Shown here: positions 50,945 through 60,175 of the stretch, piece after piece | How positions within the stretch are numbered: the stretch's first letter is position 1 | How the letters are laid out: each line of letters starts with the position of its first letter | NCBI RefSeq assembly: GCF_014207845.1 | Contig: NZ_JACHLC010000001.1 | Span: 620,001 to 684,000 of the forward strand | DNA: 64,000 nucleotides | Direction: 5' to 3' | From: Chryseobacterium shigense | GTDB lineage: Bacteria > Bacteroidota > Bacteroidia > Flavobacteriales > Weeksellaceae | Position numbers and translations under genes: made by a program | The notes under the pieces: model-generated | Told to the model about the DNA's origin: nothing | What the model saw: only the letters and a program-made list of their open reading frames with translations | The model's database searches: none

Positions 50945-53152
50945 TTAATCCGGACAGGTCTGTGTAGTAATACAGAACCATCCAAAAGTAGTTCCTCCAT
51001 CTTGTGAAGTGTACATTTTTAAGCATTTGTTTGTCGTGTCATACACCATCATTCCCTCTACAAAATCTGAAGGCTGAATGCCTACAGGATTTCCAGATGC
51101 AAAAGCTATTCTGTTGACAACAAATCCTTTTGTTCTTGCTTCAAGAGCCAGCCATGCACCTTTACGCACCGCAGGCCAGTTATCTGAGCTCTGGGCTCCG
51201 GTTCTTTGTAATGAGGTAATTCCCACTTTACTGATCAGTGCCGGATTTCCTGCTGTAGAAGCAATTCCTGATCTGTAGCAGCTTCCAGTAACTGTAACGG
51301 TAAGTCTTGCGGTTGTACAGTTAGTACATGAATTGGTTGTGCTGCCGTATGCCGTATAATAACAGTAGCTGTAATCGAGCGTATAAACACCTGAAGGTGT
51401 TCCTAAAGGTATATTTACGCTTCCATCTGCATTCAGTACCAGAGCACCCGGAACAGATTGGGAAACCATAGTCACTTTTGTATTCGGGTGGCTGTTTAAC
51501 GAAGCAGGCGATACGCCGTTCAGAACATCATTGGTAAGAACATTGATGATGTTGTTTCCTGCTTGTGCAGTAACACTATCGTTATTCGCCGTAATATTGT
51601 CCAGTGGTGTAACATATACAGTAGTCATATCTATTGTATTATTAGCTGTATTCCCTTCAGTTACAGGCCCTGAAACGGTAGCATTTCCTATAAACTGGAT
51701 ATTTCCCGGGTTCTGTCCTACTTGATAGGTAAGAGTAATGGTGGATGAAGCACCGCCGGTACCCAAGGTTGGGATAGTCCATTTTCTGGCGCTATTGTCA
51801 TAAGTTCCGGATGTAGCGGTATAAGACTGGAAGATATATGAAGCCGGGTCTACATTTGCTAATATTGCAGTTACAGGATTACTTTCCTGAGCTCCTGAAT
51901 TGGTTACAGTATAGGTTAATGTAAAGGTGTCTCCTTTTTTTACGCAGGCACTGCTTACTCCGCCATAGGTTATGGCCAGATCTGGACATGAAGTATTAAT
52001 TGAAATTGGTCCTCTTCGAGAAGTACATCCATTAACAGTATCAACATATTCTGCAGTATAACCACTTGCTGCTGCAACATTGGTAGGATCTGCAACAGGA
52101 TTGCCGGAAGGATCATAATAAAGCAATGCGATGTTACTTCCCAAAGTTGAAAGAGCCGGGCCGTTGTAGAGGCTGGTAAGATTTACGCTGGCACCTGCAC
52201 AGATTGATTTATTGGAGAATGATGGAGCAGTTGTAGGTGCATTACATGCGAAGATAATATCACTTGTACTGGTAAATACGCCGGGAGTAGTGCCGAAGTT
52301 CATAGATATTCCAAAAGAGTTATCTACACCACCAGTAGAGTAAATAGTGTTATTGAAAGTAGCATCACTACCTAAATCAGTACCTAAGTTGTTCCAATCT
52401 GCGGAATAGTATCCTGACCATGGTATTCCGGACTTATATTTAAAAGCTTCATAATTTGCCCCATTACGGGCACCCACTATATAATAAGGCGCAGCACCGG
52501 TTACAAAGCCCGGTTCAGGTTGCATAGCCAGATAACTATTCATGGAGTGAGCAAGGCTTATAGGAGCTGTATTGCCTGCAGGAATTTCAACTCTATAGTC
52601 TACTGTAAGATAATTATTAGGAATGGTATAAGAATATTTGACATTCAAATAATAGGTAAGACCGCCTGTTACTGCACTAAGACGGATATCTAAGGCCTGT
52701 GTGTTTCCTGATGTAGAACAGGTATTGGAAACTACAGTCAGGTATCCTGCATCAGTGTTTCCTGTTACATTGTAGCTAGAGGTCATAATATCTTTTGATC
52801 TGTAATATTTATTTCCTATAAACAGTAGCAGACCATCTGATGGTAACGTATTGGGAGCGTTATATGGGCTTCCATTCGCTGGTCCATAAAGCCAGAATTG
52901 GACTCCCCCATTTTTAGTTACCTGTATGTTGCCGGCACCGGATATGAAGGTTAGGATTCCGGTTGTGGCCGAATACCCGCCACTAACGTTCAGCACAGTG
53001 ACATCATTGAAATTAGTGTCTGTACATGATTGCGAATAAAGATTTGAAGAAAAGAAGAAGGATAGAATAATTATTAGCAGAGAGATAGGCCTATATTTTT
53101 TTATAAAACCTATTTGGGCACGTTTATAGTGCAGAGTAAATTTTTTTTGCAT
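50945..53152 (-). CDS. Large exported cell-surface protein with DUF11-like and Ig-like repeats
   Basis: A 735-residue protein. A long basic N-terminus precedes the hydrophobic signal segment (about residues 24-40, ending NLYSQS). Residues about 45-300 form a strand-rich domain that I do not recognise. A segment with PSFSNKSICAGASVNLTSLY (about 315-335) looks like an Ig-like GEVED/SprB-type unit. DLAITYGGVSSACVKKGDTF and TLTYTVTNSGAQESNPVTA (about 395-435) is a DUF11-type repeat. ANNDSVTAQAGNNIINVLTN marks an Ig/cadherin-like N-D-V unit. The C-terminus has EGMMVYDTTNKCLKMYTS, shared with the downstream protein. It is not seen to carry a T9SS sorting domain. Adhesion or matrix function is inferred. 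Confidence 0.7.
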   Translation of the reverse strand: MQKKFTLHYKRAQIGFIKKYRPISLLIIILSFFFSSNLYSQSCTDTNFNDVTVLNVSGGYSATTGILTFISGAGNIQVTKNGGVQFWLYGPANGSPYNAPNTLPSDGLLLFIGNKYYRSKDIMTSSYNVTGNTDAGYLTVVSNTCSTSGNTQALDIRLSAVTGGLTYYLNVKYSYTIPNNYLTVDYRVEIPAGNTAPISLAHSMNSYLAMQPEPGFVTGAAPYYIVGARNGANYEAFKYKSGIPWSGYYSADWNNLGTDLGSDATFNNTIYSTGGVDNSFGISMNFGTTPGVFTSTSDIIFACNAPTTAPSFSNKSICAGASVNLTSLYNGPALSTLGSNIALLYYDPSGNPVADPTNVAAASGYTAEYVDTVNGCTSRRGPISINTSCPDLAITYGGVSSACVKKGDTFTLTYTVTNSGAQESNPVTAILANVDPASYIFQSYTATSGTYDNSARKWTIPTLGTGGASSTITLTYQVGQNPGNIQFIGNATVSGPVTEGNTANNTIDMTTVYVTPLDNITANNDSVTAQAGNNIINVLTNDVLNGVSPASLNSHPNTKVTMVSQSVPGALVLNADGSVNIPLGTPSGVYTLDYSYCYYTAYGSTTNSCTNCTTARLTVTVTGSCYRSGIASTAGNPALISKVGITSLQRTGAQSSDNWPAVRKGAWLALEARTKGFVVNRIAFASGNPVGIQPSDFVEGMMVYDTTNKCLKMYTSQDGGTTFGWFCITTQTCPD

Positions 53153-53452
53153 AGAATGTATTTTTTGAGCAGCTAAACTATTAATTATTTTCCCTTTTAG
53201 GTGAATTTCAAGACCTTACAAAATATATCCTAAGGCCTTACAAAATGTATTTTGAGGCCTTACACAGATATTACATTTTAGAAGTAGAGGGATATTTATT
53301 GTTTGTATTAAGTTGAATAATATATATGGTTTTCAACGTTCTAACAATTACAATAAATAATTATGTAATGATTCTTAATAGTTTAAAAAAATCAGCTTAT
53401 CAATTTTATCGCAGGTAAAATCCTTGCGCCTTAGTGCTTTCAAAAAATCCAG
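53153..53452 (-). promoter_or_regulatory. Spacer with three 22-bp-spaced CCTTACA direct repeats
   Basis: CCTTACA occurs at 53214-53220, 53236-53242 and 53258-53264, exactly 22 bp apart. The first two share CCTTACAAAAT followed by a similar TAT-rich block. They lie 62-112 bp before the start codon of the large surface-protein gene, the position expected for an activator site read by a dimer or tandem-binding regulator (two helical turns apart). No gene is seen in this 300-bp spacer. Confidence 0.6.
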
Positions 53453-54058
53453 TTACAAAGAGATACAGTTTTCATCCTTCGCATACACTCCATTATTTTT
53501 TGCTTCCAGTTTTCCGGTTTTCCTGTTAATCTTTATGAAATAAGATTCTTTAATTTCCGGGCAGCCTTTAAACTTGGATGCGTATAAAGAGATATGTCTG
53601 TCCTCAATTTTATAGGAGCCACCCAGTTTATTGCTGGTATCAACTGTGAAACCATATGTTTTTGCCAGTAAAATAGCTTCCGGAAGATTATCAACTGTTC
53701 CGATAAAATCTCTCAGTTGCTTTTCATTCGAAAAATATACGGATCTGTCGTTCTTACAGGCAAGGATATATGAAAAACATTTTTCTCCGATACATTTCTG
53801 AAAAAAACCTCTCTCAGGAACAGGTTCGTTGATCGTCATGAAGTCCGGCATCTGGCTTTCGTAGATTACGGCTTTTTCGGGATCGGGATCATTGGTGAGA
53901 ACCCTCCAGTACCCATATTCTTTATCCGGAACAATGAATGGGTATAAATACTCTGTAGTGTCAAGAATATCCGGGATTTTTTTGAAATCGGTTGGAATTG
54001 TATTTTGGGAAAGTAACAAACCCGGTATCAGAAAAGAAATGATCGGAATAATCTTCAT
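53453..54058 (-). CDS. Exported protein of unknown function
   Basis: A 201-residue protein with a signal peptide ending GLLLSQ near residue 18. It holds two Cys pairs that could form disulfides (KCIGEKCFSYILACK around residues 88-102 and FKGCPEI near the C-terminus), plus many aromatic residues in strands. I do not recognise a family. It follows a small lipoprotein gene by 38 bp on the same strand, so both may be cotranscribed. Confidence 0.6.
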   Translation of the reverse strand: MKIIPIISFLIPGLLLSQNTIPTDFKKIPDILDTTEYLYPFIVPDKEYGYWRVLTNDPDPEKAVIYESQMPDFMTINEPVPERGFFQKCIGEKCFSYILACKNDRSVYFSNEKQLRDFIGTVDNLPEAILLAKTYGFTVDTSNKLGGSYKIEDRHISLYASKFKGCPEIKESYFIKINRKTGKLEAKNNGVYAKDENCISL

Positions 54059-54096
54059 AATTATTATTTTCTTAAATCGTATTAAGACTGTGTAAG

Positions 54097-54501
54097 CTAC
54101 TGCAGTACAATTTTATAATATCCTTTTTCGTCTGTCACATCAATACCTATTCCTGTAAATGTTAATTTATTGATCTGAAAACCGTCACAGCCTCCTTTAA
54201 ATTCTGACGACTGTATTGAAAAATAAAAAGCTTTAACATTAGAGTAGAAATTGTATTTTTTTGTACCATTATAAGCCCCGACATTTTCTAAAATAACCAT
54301 ATCATCAGATGTTTTGGTTAACTGTATCTCAGCCTGATTTTCATCTTTGATAGAATAGGCGGTAAGCGTTCCATTGGTGATGAGGTTTTCATCACTGGAA
54401 TTAACGAATTTAAAAGCTATCGTCTGAGGAGCATTATAGCAATCTTCACCACAGGCTGTGAAAATAAAAGTCATTAAAACGAATATGAATATATTTTTCA
54501 T
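54097..54501 (-). CDS. Small lipoprotein of unknown function
   Basis: A 134-residue lipoprotein: the signal peptide MKNIFIFVLMTFIFTAC ends at Cys17, followed by GEDCYNAP with a second Cys. The body looks like a single beta-sandwich domain (strands TIAFKFVNSSDENLI, MVILENVG, FYFSIQSSEF) and ends KGYYKIVLQ. A third Cys (GGCDGF) could pair with Cys21. No family is recognised. It lies upstream of another exported protein on the same strand. Confidence 0.6.
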   Translation of the reverse strand: MKNIFIFVLMTFIFTACGEDCYNAPQTIAFKFVNSSDENLITNGTLTAYSIKDENQAEIQLTKTSDDMVILENVGAYNGTKKYNFYSNVKAFYFSIQSSEFKGGCDGFQINKLTFTGIGIDVTDEKGYYKIVLQ

Positions 54502-54633
54502 GGGATGCTGATTAATTTCTGTGAAAAGTAAAATTAATCATTAAACTGATGCATTCAAAATTATAATAGCCCTGAATTAATCCTGAGAAAGAATATTAAA
54601 TACATAATTGATGAATTTTTAAAAGAAACACCA

Positions 54634-54664
54634 TTTGAATTCAAACCAAAATCCATTACATTTG
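54634..54664 (+). promoter_or_regulatory. Promoter of ppc
   Basis: TTTG (54634-54637), exactly 19 nt, then TACATTTG (54657-54664) is a full consensus promoter. The ppc start codon at 54669 follows 4 nt after the -7 element, so the mRNA is probably leaderless. Confidence 0.8.
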
Positions 54665-54668
54665 TTAT

Positions 54669-57203
54669 ATGATACACGACCAACGAGCAGAAAAATTCAG
54701 GCAGATCGTGGAGAATAAGTTCCAGATCTACAATTCATTATTTATGAGCCTGCCTTATGATAAAATGACCAATATCGGGATGCTTCTCCCGTTCCTTTAC
54801 GAAGAAAGCCGGAACGGATATGATGAAGGCAAAACCCCTGAGGACATTCTTGAAGAATTCTTTAAAAACCATACCGATCTCAAAACGGAAGAACAGAAAA
54901 TAGAGCTTCTCTTTAAGATCATTCAGTACATTGAAAGACAGGTAGTTTTATTCGACAGTATTGAAGATGCAGCATTTCCCAGCCTGCACTCTGAAAGTGA
55001 TAACGGAACCGTAACCAATCTTTTTGAGCGTTCTTACCAGGACCACAAACTTGAAAAGGTACGTGAGAAACTGAAAGATTTTACAGTAAAAGTAGTATTT
55101 ACGGCACACCCGACCCAGTTTTACCCAAGTTCGGTGCAGAGGATTATTCAGGATCTGAGAGGGGCTATTACCAGCGATTCCGTTACCCAGATCGATATGC
55201 TTTTGCAGCAACTGGGAAAAACACCTTTCGTTAATAAAGAAAAACCAACCCCGATTGATGAAGCCCTAAGCATTATTTCCTATTTAAGATATGTTTATTA
55301 CGATACAATCGGAGAGCTGTTTACCAAGATTAAAAAGACCTTCGAAAATGGACATTCCCATCTTCATGAAGATATCATTCAGCTTGGCTTCTGGCCGGGC
55401 GGAGACAGGGATGGAAATCCGTTTGTAACAGCTGATGTTACCAAAAGAGTGGCAGAAGAGCTTCGTTCCGCAATCCTGAAATCTTATTACAGCCATTTGA
55501 AATTTATCAGAAGAAGATTAAGTTTCAGAGGAGTTTCCGAAGTATTGACACAATTGAGTGATGAGCTTTACGGAGCTATCTTTAACGGGAAAATGATCAC
55601 AGCAAAAGATATTCTGAAAAGAGCGGACGAAGCTGAAAAAATACTGGTAAATGAGCACAATTCCCTGTTTTTGGACCTTCTTGTGAATTTCAGAGACCGT
55701 GTGAAAATTTTCGGAACCCATTTTGCAACTTTGGACGTCCGCCAGGACAGCAGGATTCATCAGAAAGTGATTGATGAAGTTTTTGCAAAAGTATACGGCA
55801 ATACCGAGGCAGATGAAGCAGAGAAATTCAATAAGCTGATCCAGCTTGGTGAAAAAGTTAATGCAGATCAGTTTGAAGATATCGTTAAAGATACATTACT
55901 GACAGTTTCACAGGTTGCCGAAATTCAGAATCTGAACGGTCACAGAGGCATGAACCGCTATATTATTTCGAATTCCGATGCCGTAAAAGATGTTATGAAC
56001 GTATATGCATTTTTTAAAATCTGCGGTTACCAGGATGAAGAGATCAAAATGGATATTGTCCCGCTTTTTGAAACAATGGAAGGCCTTGCCAATGCAGAAA
56101 ATGTAATGAACGAGCTTTATCAGAATCCTGTTTATAAAAAGCATCTTGAAAGCAGAGGAAATCAGCAGACAATTATGCTCGGCTTTTCAGACGGTACGAA
56201 AGACGGAGGATATCTGAAAGCAAACTGGGAAATTTATAAGGCTAAAGAAGTCTTAACTAAACTTTCCGTTCAGTATGGAATTAAAGTAGTATTCTTTGAT
56301 GGAAGAGGCGGGCCACCGGCAAGAGGAGGCGGGAAAACCCACGATTTCTATGCTTCACAGGGAAATACCATTGCCAATAATAAAATAGAACTGACGATAC
56401 AGGGACAGACAATCACAAGTATTTTTGGAAATAAAGAACAGGCTAAATATAATTTTGAACAGCTTCTAACCGCCGGAGTTGAAAATGACGTCTTTAAAAA
56501 TTCTAAAAAAGATCTTACAGAAAAAGAAAGAAAACTGATTGCAGAACTTGCTGATATCAGTTATCAGAAATATTCGGATTTGAAAGCCCACCCTATGTTT
56601 GTTCCTTACCTTCAGGAAATGAGTACCCTGGAATATTACGGTAAAACAAATATCGGAAGCCGTCCATCCAAAAGAGGGAATGGTAGCGAACTGAAATTTG
56701 AGGATTTGAGAGCAATCCCGTTTGTAGGTTCATGGTCACAGCTGAAACAGAACGTTCCGGGATTTTTCGGATTCGGATATGCTATGCAAAAGATGAAAGA
56801 GCAGGGAAGGATGGATGAAGTAAAGGAATTGTACAAAGGTTCAGATTTCTTTAAAACCTTAGTTCTGAACTCAATGATGAGTATGAACAAATCTTATTTT
56901 CCTCTTACCTATTACATTAAAAACAATCCGAAATTCGGTGCATTCTGGAATATACTTTTTGATGAATATGTTCTTTCAAGAGATATTATGCTTGAACTTA
57001 CAGGATTCAAAATGTTACAGGAAGAAGATCCTTTATCCAGAAAATCAGTAAAGATACGTGAGAAGATCGTACTCCCATTACTGAGTATCCAGCAGTATGC
57101 GCTGATGAAGATCCAGAAAGGAGAAGGAAATAAAGAAGCCTATGAAAAGCTGGTGACAAGATCATTGTTTGGAAATATCAACGCGAGCAGAAACTCAGCT
57201 TAG
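54669..57203 (+). CDS. ppc: Phosphoenolpyruvate carboxylase
   Basis: An 844-residue enzyme that fixes bicarbonate onto PEP to give oxaloacetate, refilling the TCA cycle. Family blocks in order: VVFTAHPTQFYPSSVQRII (catalytic His), QLGFWPGGDRDGNPFVTADV, ILGF-type block MLGFSDGTKDGGYLKANWEI, and FFDGRGGPPARGGGKTH, the mobile-loop signature with Arg-Gly-Gly (here FDGRGGPPARGG where many enzymes have FHGRGGTVGRGG). The C-terminus ends NINASRNSA; bacterial PEPC usually ends with N-T-G, so this tail is slightly different. It is a single gene with a consensus promoter. Confidence 0.95.
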   Translation: MIHDQRAEKFRQIVENKFQIYNSLFMSLPYDKMTNIGMLLPFLYEESRNGYDEGKTPEDILEEFFKNHTDLKTEEQKIELLFKIIQYIERQVVLFDSIEDAAFPSLHSESDNGTVTNLFERSYQDHKLEKVREKLKDFTVKVVFTAHPTQFYPSSVQRIIQDLRGAITSDSVTQIDMLLQQLGKTPFVNKEKPTPIDEALSIISYLRYVYYDTIGELFTKIKKTFENGHSHLHEDIIQLGFWPGGDRDGNPFVTADVTKRVAEELRSAILKSYYSHLKFIRRRLSFRGVSEVLTQLSDELYGAIFNGKMITAKDILKRADEAEKILVNEHNSLFLDLLVNFRDRVKIFGTHFATLDVRQDSRIHQKVIDEVFAKVYGNTEADEAEKFNKLIQLGEKVNADQFEDIVKDTLLTVSQVAEIQNLNGHRGMNRYIISNSDAVKDVMNVYAFFKICGYQDEEIKMDIVPLFETMEGLANAENVMNELYQNPVYKKHLESRGNQQTIMLGFSDGTKDGGYLKANWEIYKAKEVLTKLSVQYGIKVVFFDGRGGPPARGGGKTHDFYASQGNTIANNKIELTIQGQTITSIFGNKEQAKYNFEQLLTAGVENDVFKNSKKDLTEKERKLIAELADISYQKYSDLKAHPMFVPYLQEMSTLEYYGKTNIGSRPSKRGNGSELKFEDLRAIPFVGSWSQLKQNVPGFFGFGYAMQKMKEQGRMDEVKELYKGSDFFKTLVLNSMMSMNKSYFPLTYYIKNNPKFGAFWNILFDEYVLSRDIMLELTGFKMLQEEDPLSRKSVKIREKIVLPLLSIQQYALMKIQKGEGNKEAYEKLVTRSLFGNINASRNSA

Positions 57204-57233
57204 ATTTATTTAAACCATAGCTTTTAAAATTAA

Positions 57234-57332
57234 AGATGCTTCGACTACGCTCAGCATGACATTTCTAATACTAACTGTTTTATTTAACAGCATATTTGTA
57301 GCTATGTCATGCTGAGCGAAGCCGAAGCATCT
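57234..57332. repeat. Long inverted repeat after ppc
   Basis: Two 29-nt arms, 57234-57262 (AGATGCTTCGACTACGCTCA and on) and 57304-57332 (ending GAAGCCGAAGCATCT), are inverted with two mismatches around a 41-nt loop. The loop contains ACTGTTTTATTTAACAG, a small hairpin of its own. This CTTCG...GCTCAGCATGACA element is a common dispersed repeat of Bacteroidetes and may also act as a terminator for both convergent genes. Confidence 0.85.
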
Positions 57333-57358
57333 CAATTAATAATTACAGGAATTTATAT

Positions 57359-58963
57359 TTATTCCTTGATAAACTTATCATAAAAAACATTATTCTTTGC
57401 CTGAATTTTAAGATAATAGGTTCCTTTCGGAAAATCTTCCACTTTTATGGATTGTTGTCCGTTAATTTTTCTGATTAGCTTTCCTAAATTATCATAAACT
57501 TCCAATGACAAAATTTCAGCTTCAGAAGCAACATTCAAAATATTGGTGACAGGGTTTGGGAAAATGGCAAATTTTTCTTTTTTTACAATTTCAGAAGTAT
57601 TCAATACCTGATTGTAAAGGTTTCCAAAATTAAGGATACCATAGCCCATCTGATCGGTGTGACCTGGATAAAGTGAGGCTGTCTGCCGTAATTTTGTTCT
57701 CATCTGTTCCCTTTCCATCGAAGGAAAAGCCTGAATGAAACAAGCTACACCGCCTGCTGCAATTGGTGTTGCAATAGATGTTCCGTTCACTGAGGCTAAA
57801 GTACTGTTGGTAACCGTTGCAGATGCAGTTCCCCTTGCACTTCCATCAGGCTTTACCACGCCAAGTGAATTAGGACCGTAAGAAGAAAATCCTGAAGAGC
57901 TTCCTGCTGAATCCACTGATCCTATAGTGAATACCTTAGCGTTATCTGCAGGAGTCATAATGTAATGCCACGGCTGTAATCCTGAATTTCCTGCTGCTGC
58001 AAGAACAAAAATTCCTTTGTTGGCAGCTATTTCAGCGGCTCTGGCAATAAAAGAAGTGGTTCCGTTCATATCCGAATAGGTATAACTGTACCGGGAATCA
58101 TCAAAAACATTGTATCCAAGGGAGGATGTAATGATATCAACACCTTTTCTGTCTGCTTCTTCAGCCGCTTCTATCCAGTATAATTCTTCTTCCGGAATTT
58201 CACCAACGGCATTTTCGCTGCGGTAAAGATAAAAATCAGCATCCGGAGCAGATCCTACAAATGTATTTTCGATATAGCCTCCGATTGCTCCCAGCACAGC
58301 AGAACCATGATTGCTGATAGAAGTACTGTACACATTGGTTGTCTTGGTCACAAAATCATAAACGGCTTTGATATGGTTGTTGCTGCGTAGCCTTTCAAAA
58401 GCAGAGCCGGTATCTACATAAGGAAAACCGGCATCGATAACCGCAATTGAAATTCCTGTTCCGGTAAATCCGGCAAGATGAAGAGGCCTTATATTGATCT
58501 GGTCGATCTGTGCAGAACCCGACCCGTAATCAAAAACAGTTTGTGTCTTTTGAGTCTCAGATGAGGTATTCCATTTATTTTCATGTGTTGTTTTAGGAAT
58601 AGAAGTGGCATTTTTTGCAAAACGCCCTACCGACTGTACATAAGGCTGTGCCTGTAGTATTGTAATCTGTGCCGGGGTTGCATTTACAGCCGCTCCGTTA
58701 AGCCATTTGGAATAATCTGTAACGGTAAAGCCCAGGTTCTGAAGATTCTGGATATAAGATGGTTCGATAGGGGCATCCTGATCATTTAATGTAATGCCCA
58801 GCGAAGTACGTCTGTTAAGGGATTTTTGAGTCAGTTCTGAAAGTGGATTAGCATAAAAAGCTGCTTTATTCGGTTTGCCTGTAAAATAAACAAAAACAAG
58901 CTCCGTCTGTGCATTTACTGCTGAGTAACCCGCTAGAAGACAAAAGAGTAAAAGTTTTTTCAT
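57359..58963 (-). CDS. S8 (subtilisin-like) serine protease with T9SS C-terminal sorting domain
   Basis: A 534-residue secreted protease with a signal peptide ending AVNAQ near residue 19. A propeptide region (about 20-150) precedes the catalytic domain. The triad is Asp177 (SIAVIDAGFP), His219 (SNHGSAVLG) and Ser396 (VNGTSIATP), with oxyanion Asn326 (AAAGNSG). The last 75 residues (FAIFPNPVTNILNVAS to YDKFIKE) match the type A sorting domain for type IX secretion, so it is exported across the outer membrane and probably anchored or released there. It acts outside the cell on proteins. Confidence 0.94.
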   Translation of the reverse strand: MKKLLLFCLLAGYSAVNAQTELVFVYFTGKPNKAAFYANPLSELTQKSLNRRTSLGITLNDQDAPIEPSYIQNLQNLGFTVTDYSKWLNGAAVNATPAQITILQAQPYVQSVGRFAKNATSIPKTTHENKWNTSSETQKTQTVFDYGSGSAQIDQINIRPLHLAGFTGTGISIAVIDAGFPYVDTGSAFERLRSNNHIKAVYDFVTKTTNVYSTSISNHGSAVLGAIGGYIENTFVGSAPDADFYLYRSENAVGEIPEEELYWIEAAEEADRKGVDIITSSLGYNVFDDSRYSYTYSDMNGTTSFIARAAEIAANKGIFVLAAAGNSGLQPWHYIMTPADNAKVFTIGSVDSAGSSSGFSSYGPNSLGVVKPDGSARGTASATVTNSTLASVNGTSIATPIAAGGVACFIQAFPSMEREQMRTKLRQTASLYPGHTDQMGYGILNFGNLYNQVLNTSEIVKKEKFAIFPNPVTNILNVASEAEILSLEVYDNLGKLIRKINGQQSIKVEDFPKGTYYLKIQAKNNVFYDKFIKE

Positions 58964-59049
58964 AAACTTATTTTTTATAAAGATAAAACAAAATCAATAA
59001 AATTTTTGATAGGATTTTAAATTCCTTATTTTTACACAAATATTTATTT

Positions 59050-60174
59050 ATGAAAAAAATTCAGATGGTTGACTTACAAAGTCAGTATTACAAAATAAAG
59101 AATGATGTAGATAATGCAGTTTTAAATGTAATGGATTCCGCGGCTTTTATCAACGGCCCCGAAGTAAAGTCTTTCCAGAATGAATTGGAGTCTTATTTAG
59201 ATGTAAAGCATGTGATCCCGTGTGCAAACGGAACGGATGCTTTGCAGATTGCACTGATGGCTTTAGACCTTAAAGAAGGGGATGAGGTGATCACTGCAGA
59301 TTTTACTTTTGCTGCTACAGTAGAAGTTATTCATTTGCTTAAACTGAAATCAGTACTGGTAGATGTAGATTACGATACATTCACAATTTCTACGGAGGAA
59401 ATTAAAAAAGCAATCACTCCAAAAACAAAGGCAATTATTCCGGTGCATATCTTCGGGCAGTGTGCCAATATGGAAGAGATCCTGAAAATTGCGGAAGAGC
59501 ACAATCTTTATGTTATTGAAGACAATGCGCAGGCCATTGGAGCACAGTATACATTTGCAGACGGAACAGAAAAATATGCCGGAACAATGGCAACCGTGGG
59601 AACTACTTCATTTTTCCCATCTAAAAATTTAGGCTGTTATGGTGATGGTGGAGCTATTTTTACCAATAACGATGAACTGGCACACCGTTTGAGAGGAATT
59701 GTGAATCATGGAATGTATGAGAGATATTATCATGATGAGGTGGGAGTGAATTCAAGATTGGATAGTATTCAGGCCGCAGTTTTAAGAAAAAAACTTCCTC
59801 ATCTGGATTCTTACAACGAGGCAAGAAGAAAGGCGGCGGATTATTATGATGAAGCTTTTGCTGGGAATGCAGATATCCTTACTCCGAAAAGATCAGAAAG
59901 CTCAACACACGTATTTCATCAATATACTTTAAGAATCCTGAACGGAAAACGTAATGAACTTCAAAAATTCCTTACAGAAAAAGAAATTCCTGCGATGATT
60001 TATTATCCGGTGGCGTTGAGAAAACAGAAAGCATACTATCAGGAAAGTAACGATGCCGATTTTGTGAATACGGATAAGCTTTTGGATCAGGTAATTTCTT
60101 TGCCGATGCATACCGAATTGGACGAAGAGCAGTTGAAGTATATTACGGATGCTGTATTGGAGTTTATGAAATAA
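59050..60174 (+). CDS. DegT/DnrJ/EryC1/StrS-family sugar aminotransferase
   Basis: A 374-residue PLP enzyme that aminates keto-sugars for surface glycans. It opens KIQMVDLQSQYYKIK with FINGPEVKSFQNELESYL, then PCANGTDALQIALMAL, VIEDNAQAIGAQY, and the Schiff-base Lys in TTSFFPSKNLGCYGDGGA. The end RKQKAYYQ with VISLPMHTEL is the WecE-type C-terminal substrate block. It is followed by a membrane protein, galE and a cytidylyltransferase, which together point to cell-surface polysaccharide assembly. Confidence 0.94.
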   Translation: MKKIQMVDLQSQYYKIKNDVDNAVLNVMDSAAFINGPEVKSFQNELESYLDVKHVIPCANGTDALQIALMALDLKEGDEVITADFTFAATVEVIHLLKLKSVLVDVDYDTFTISTEEIKKAITPKTKAIIPVHIFGQCANMEEILKIAEEHNLYVIEDNAQAIGAQYTFADGTEKYAGTMATVGTTSFFPSKNLGCYGDGGAIFTNNDELAHRLRGIVNHGMYERYYHDEVGVNSRLDSIQAAVLRKKLPHLDSYNEARRKAADYYDEAFAGNADILTPKRSESSTHVFHQYTLRILNGKRNELQKFLTEKEIPAMIYYPVALRKQKAYYQESNDADFVNTDKLLDQVISLPMHTELDEEQLKYITDAVLEFMK

Positions 60175-60175
60175 G

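Noticed and set aside
53214..53264. Possible CRISPR array from 22-bp repeats
   Set aside because: Only about 7-11 bp is conserved per unit, the repeats abut with no unique spacers, and no cas gene is near.
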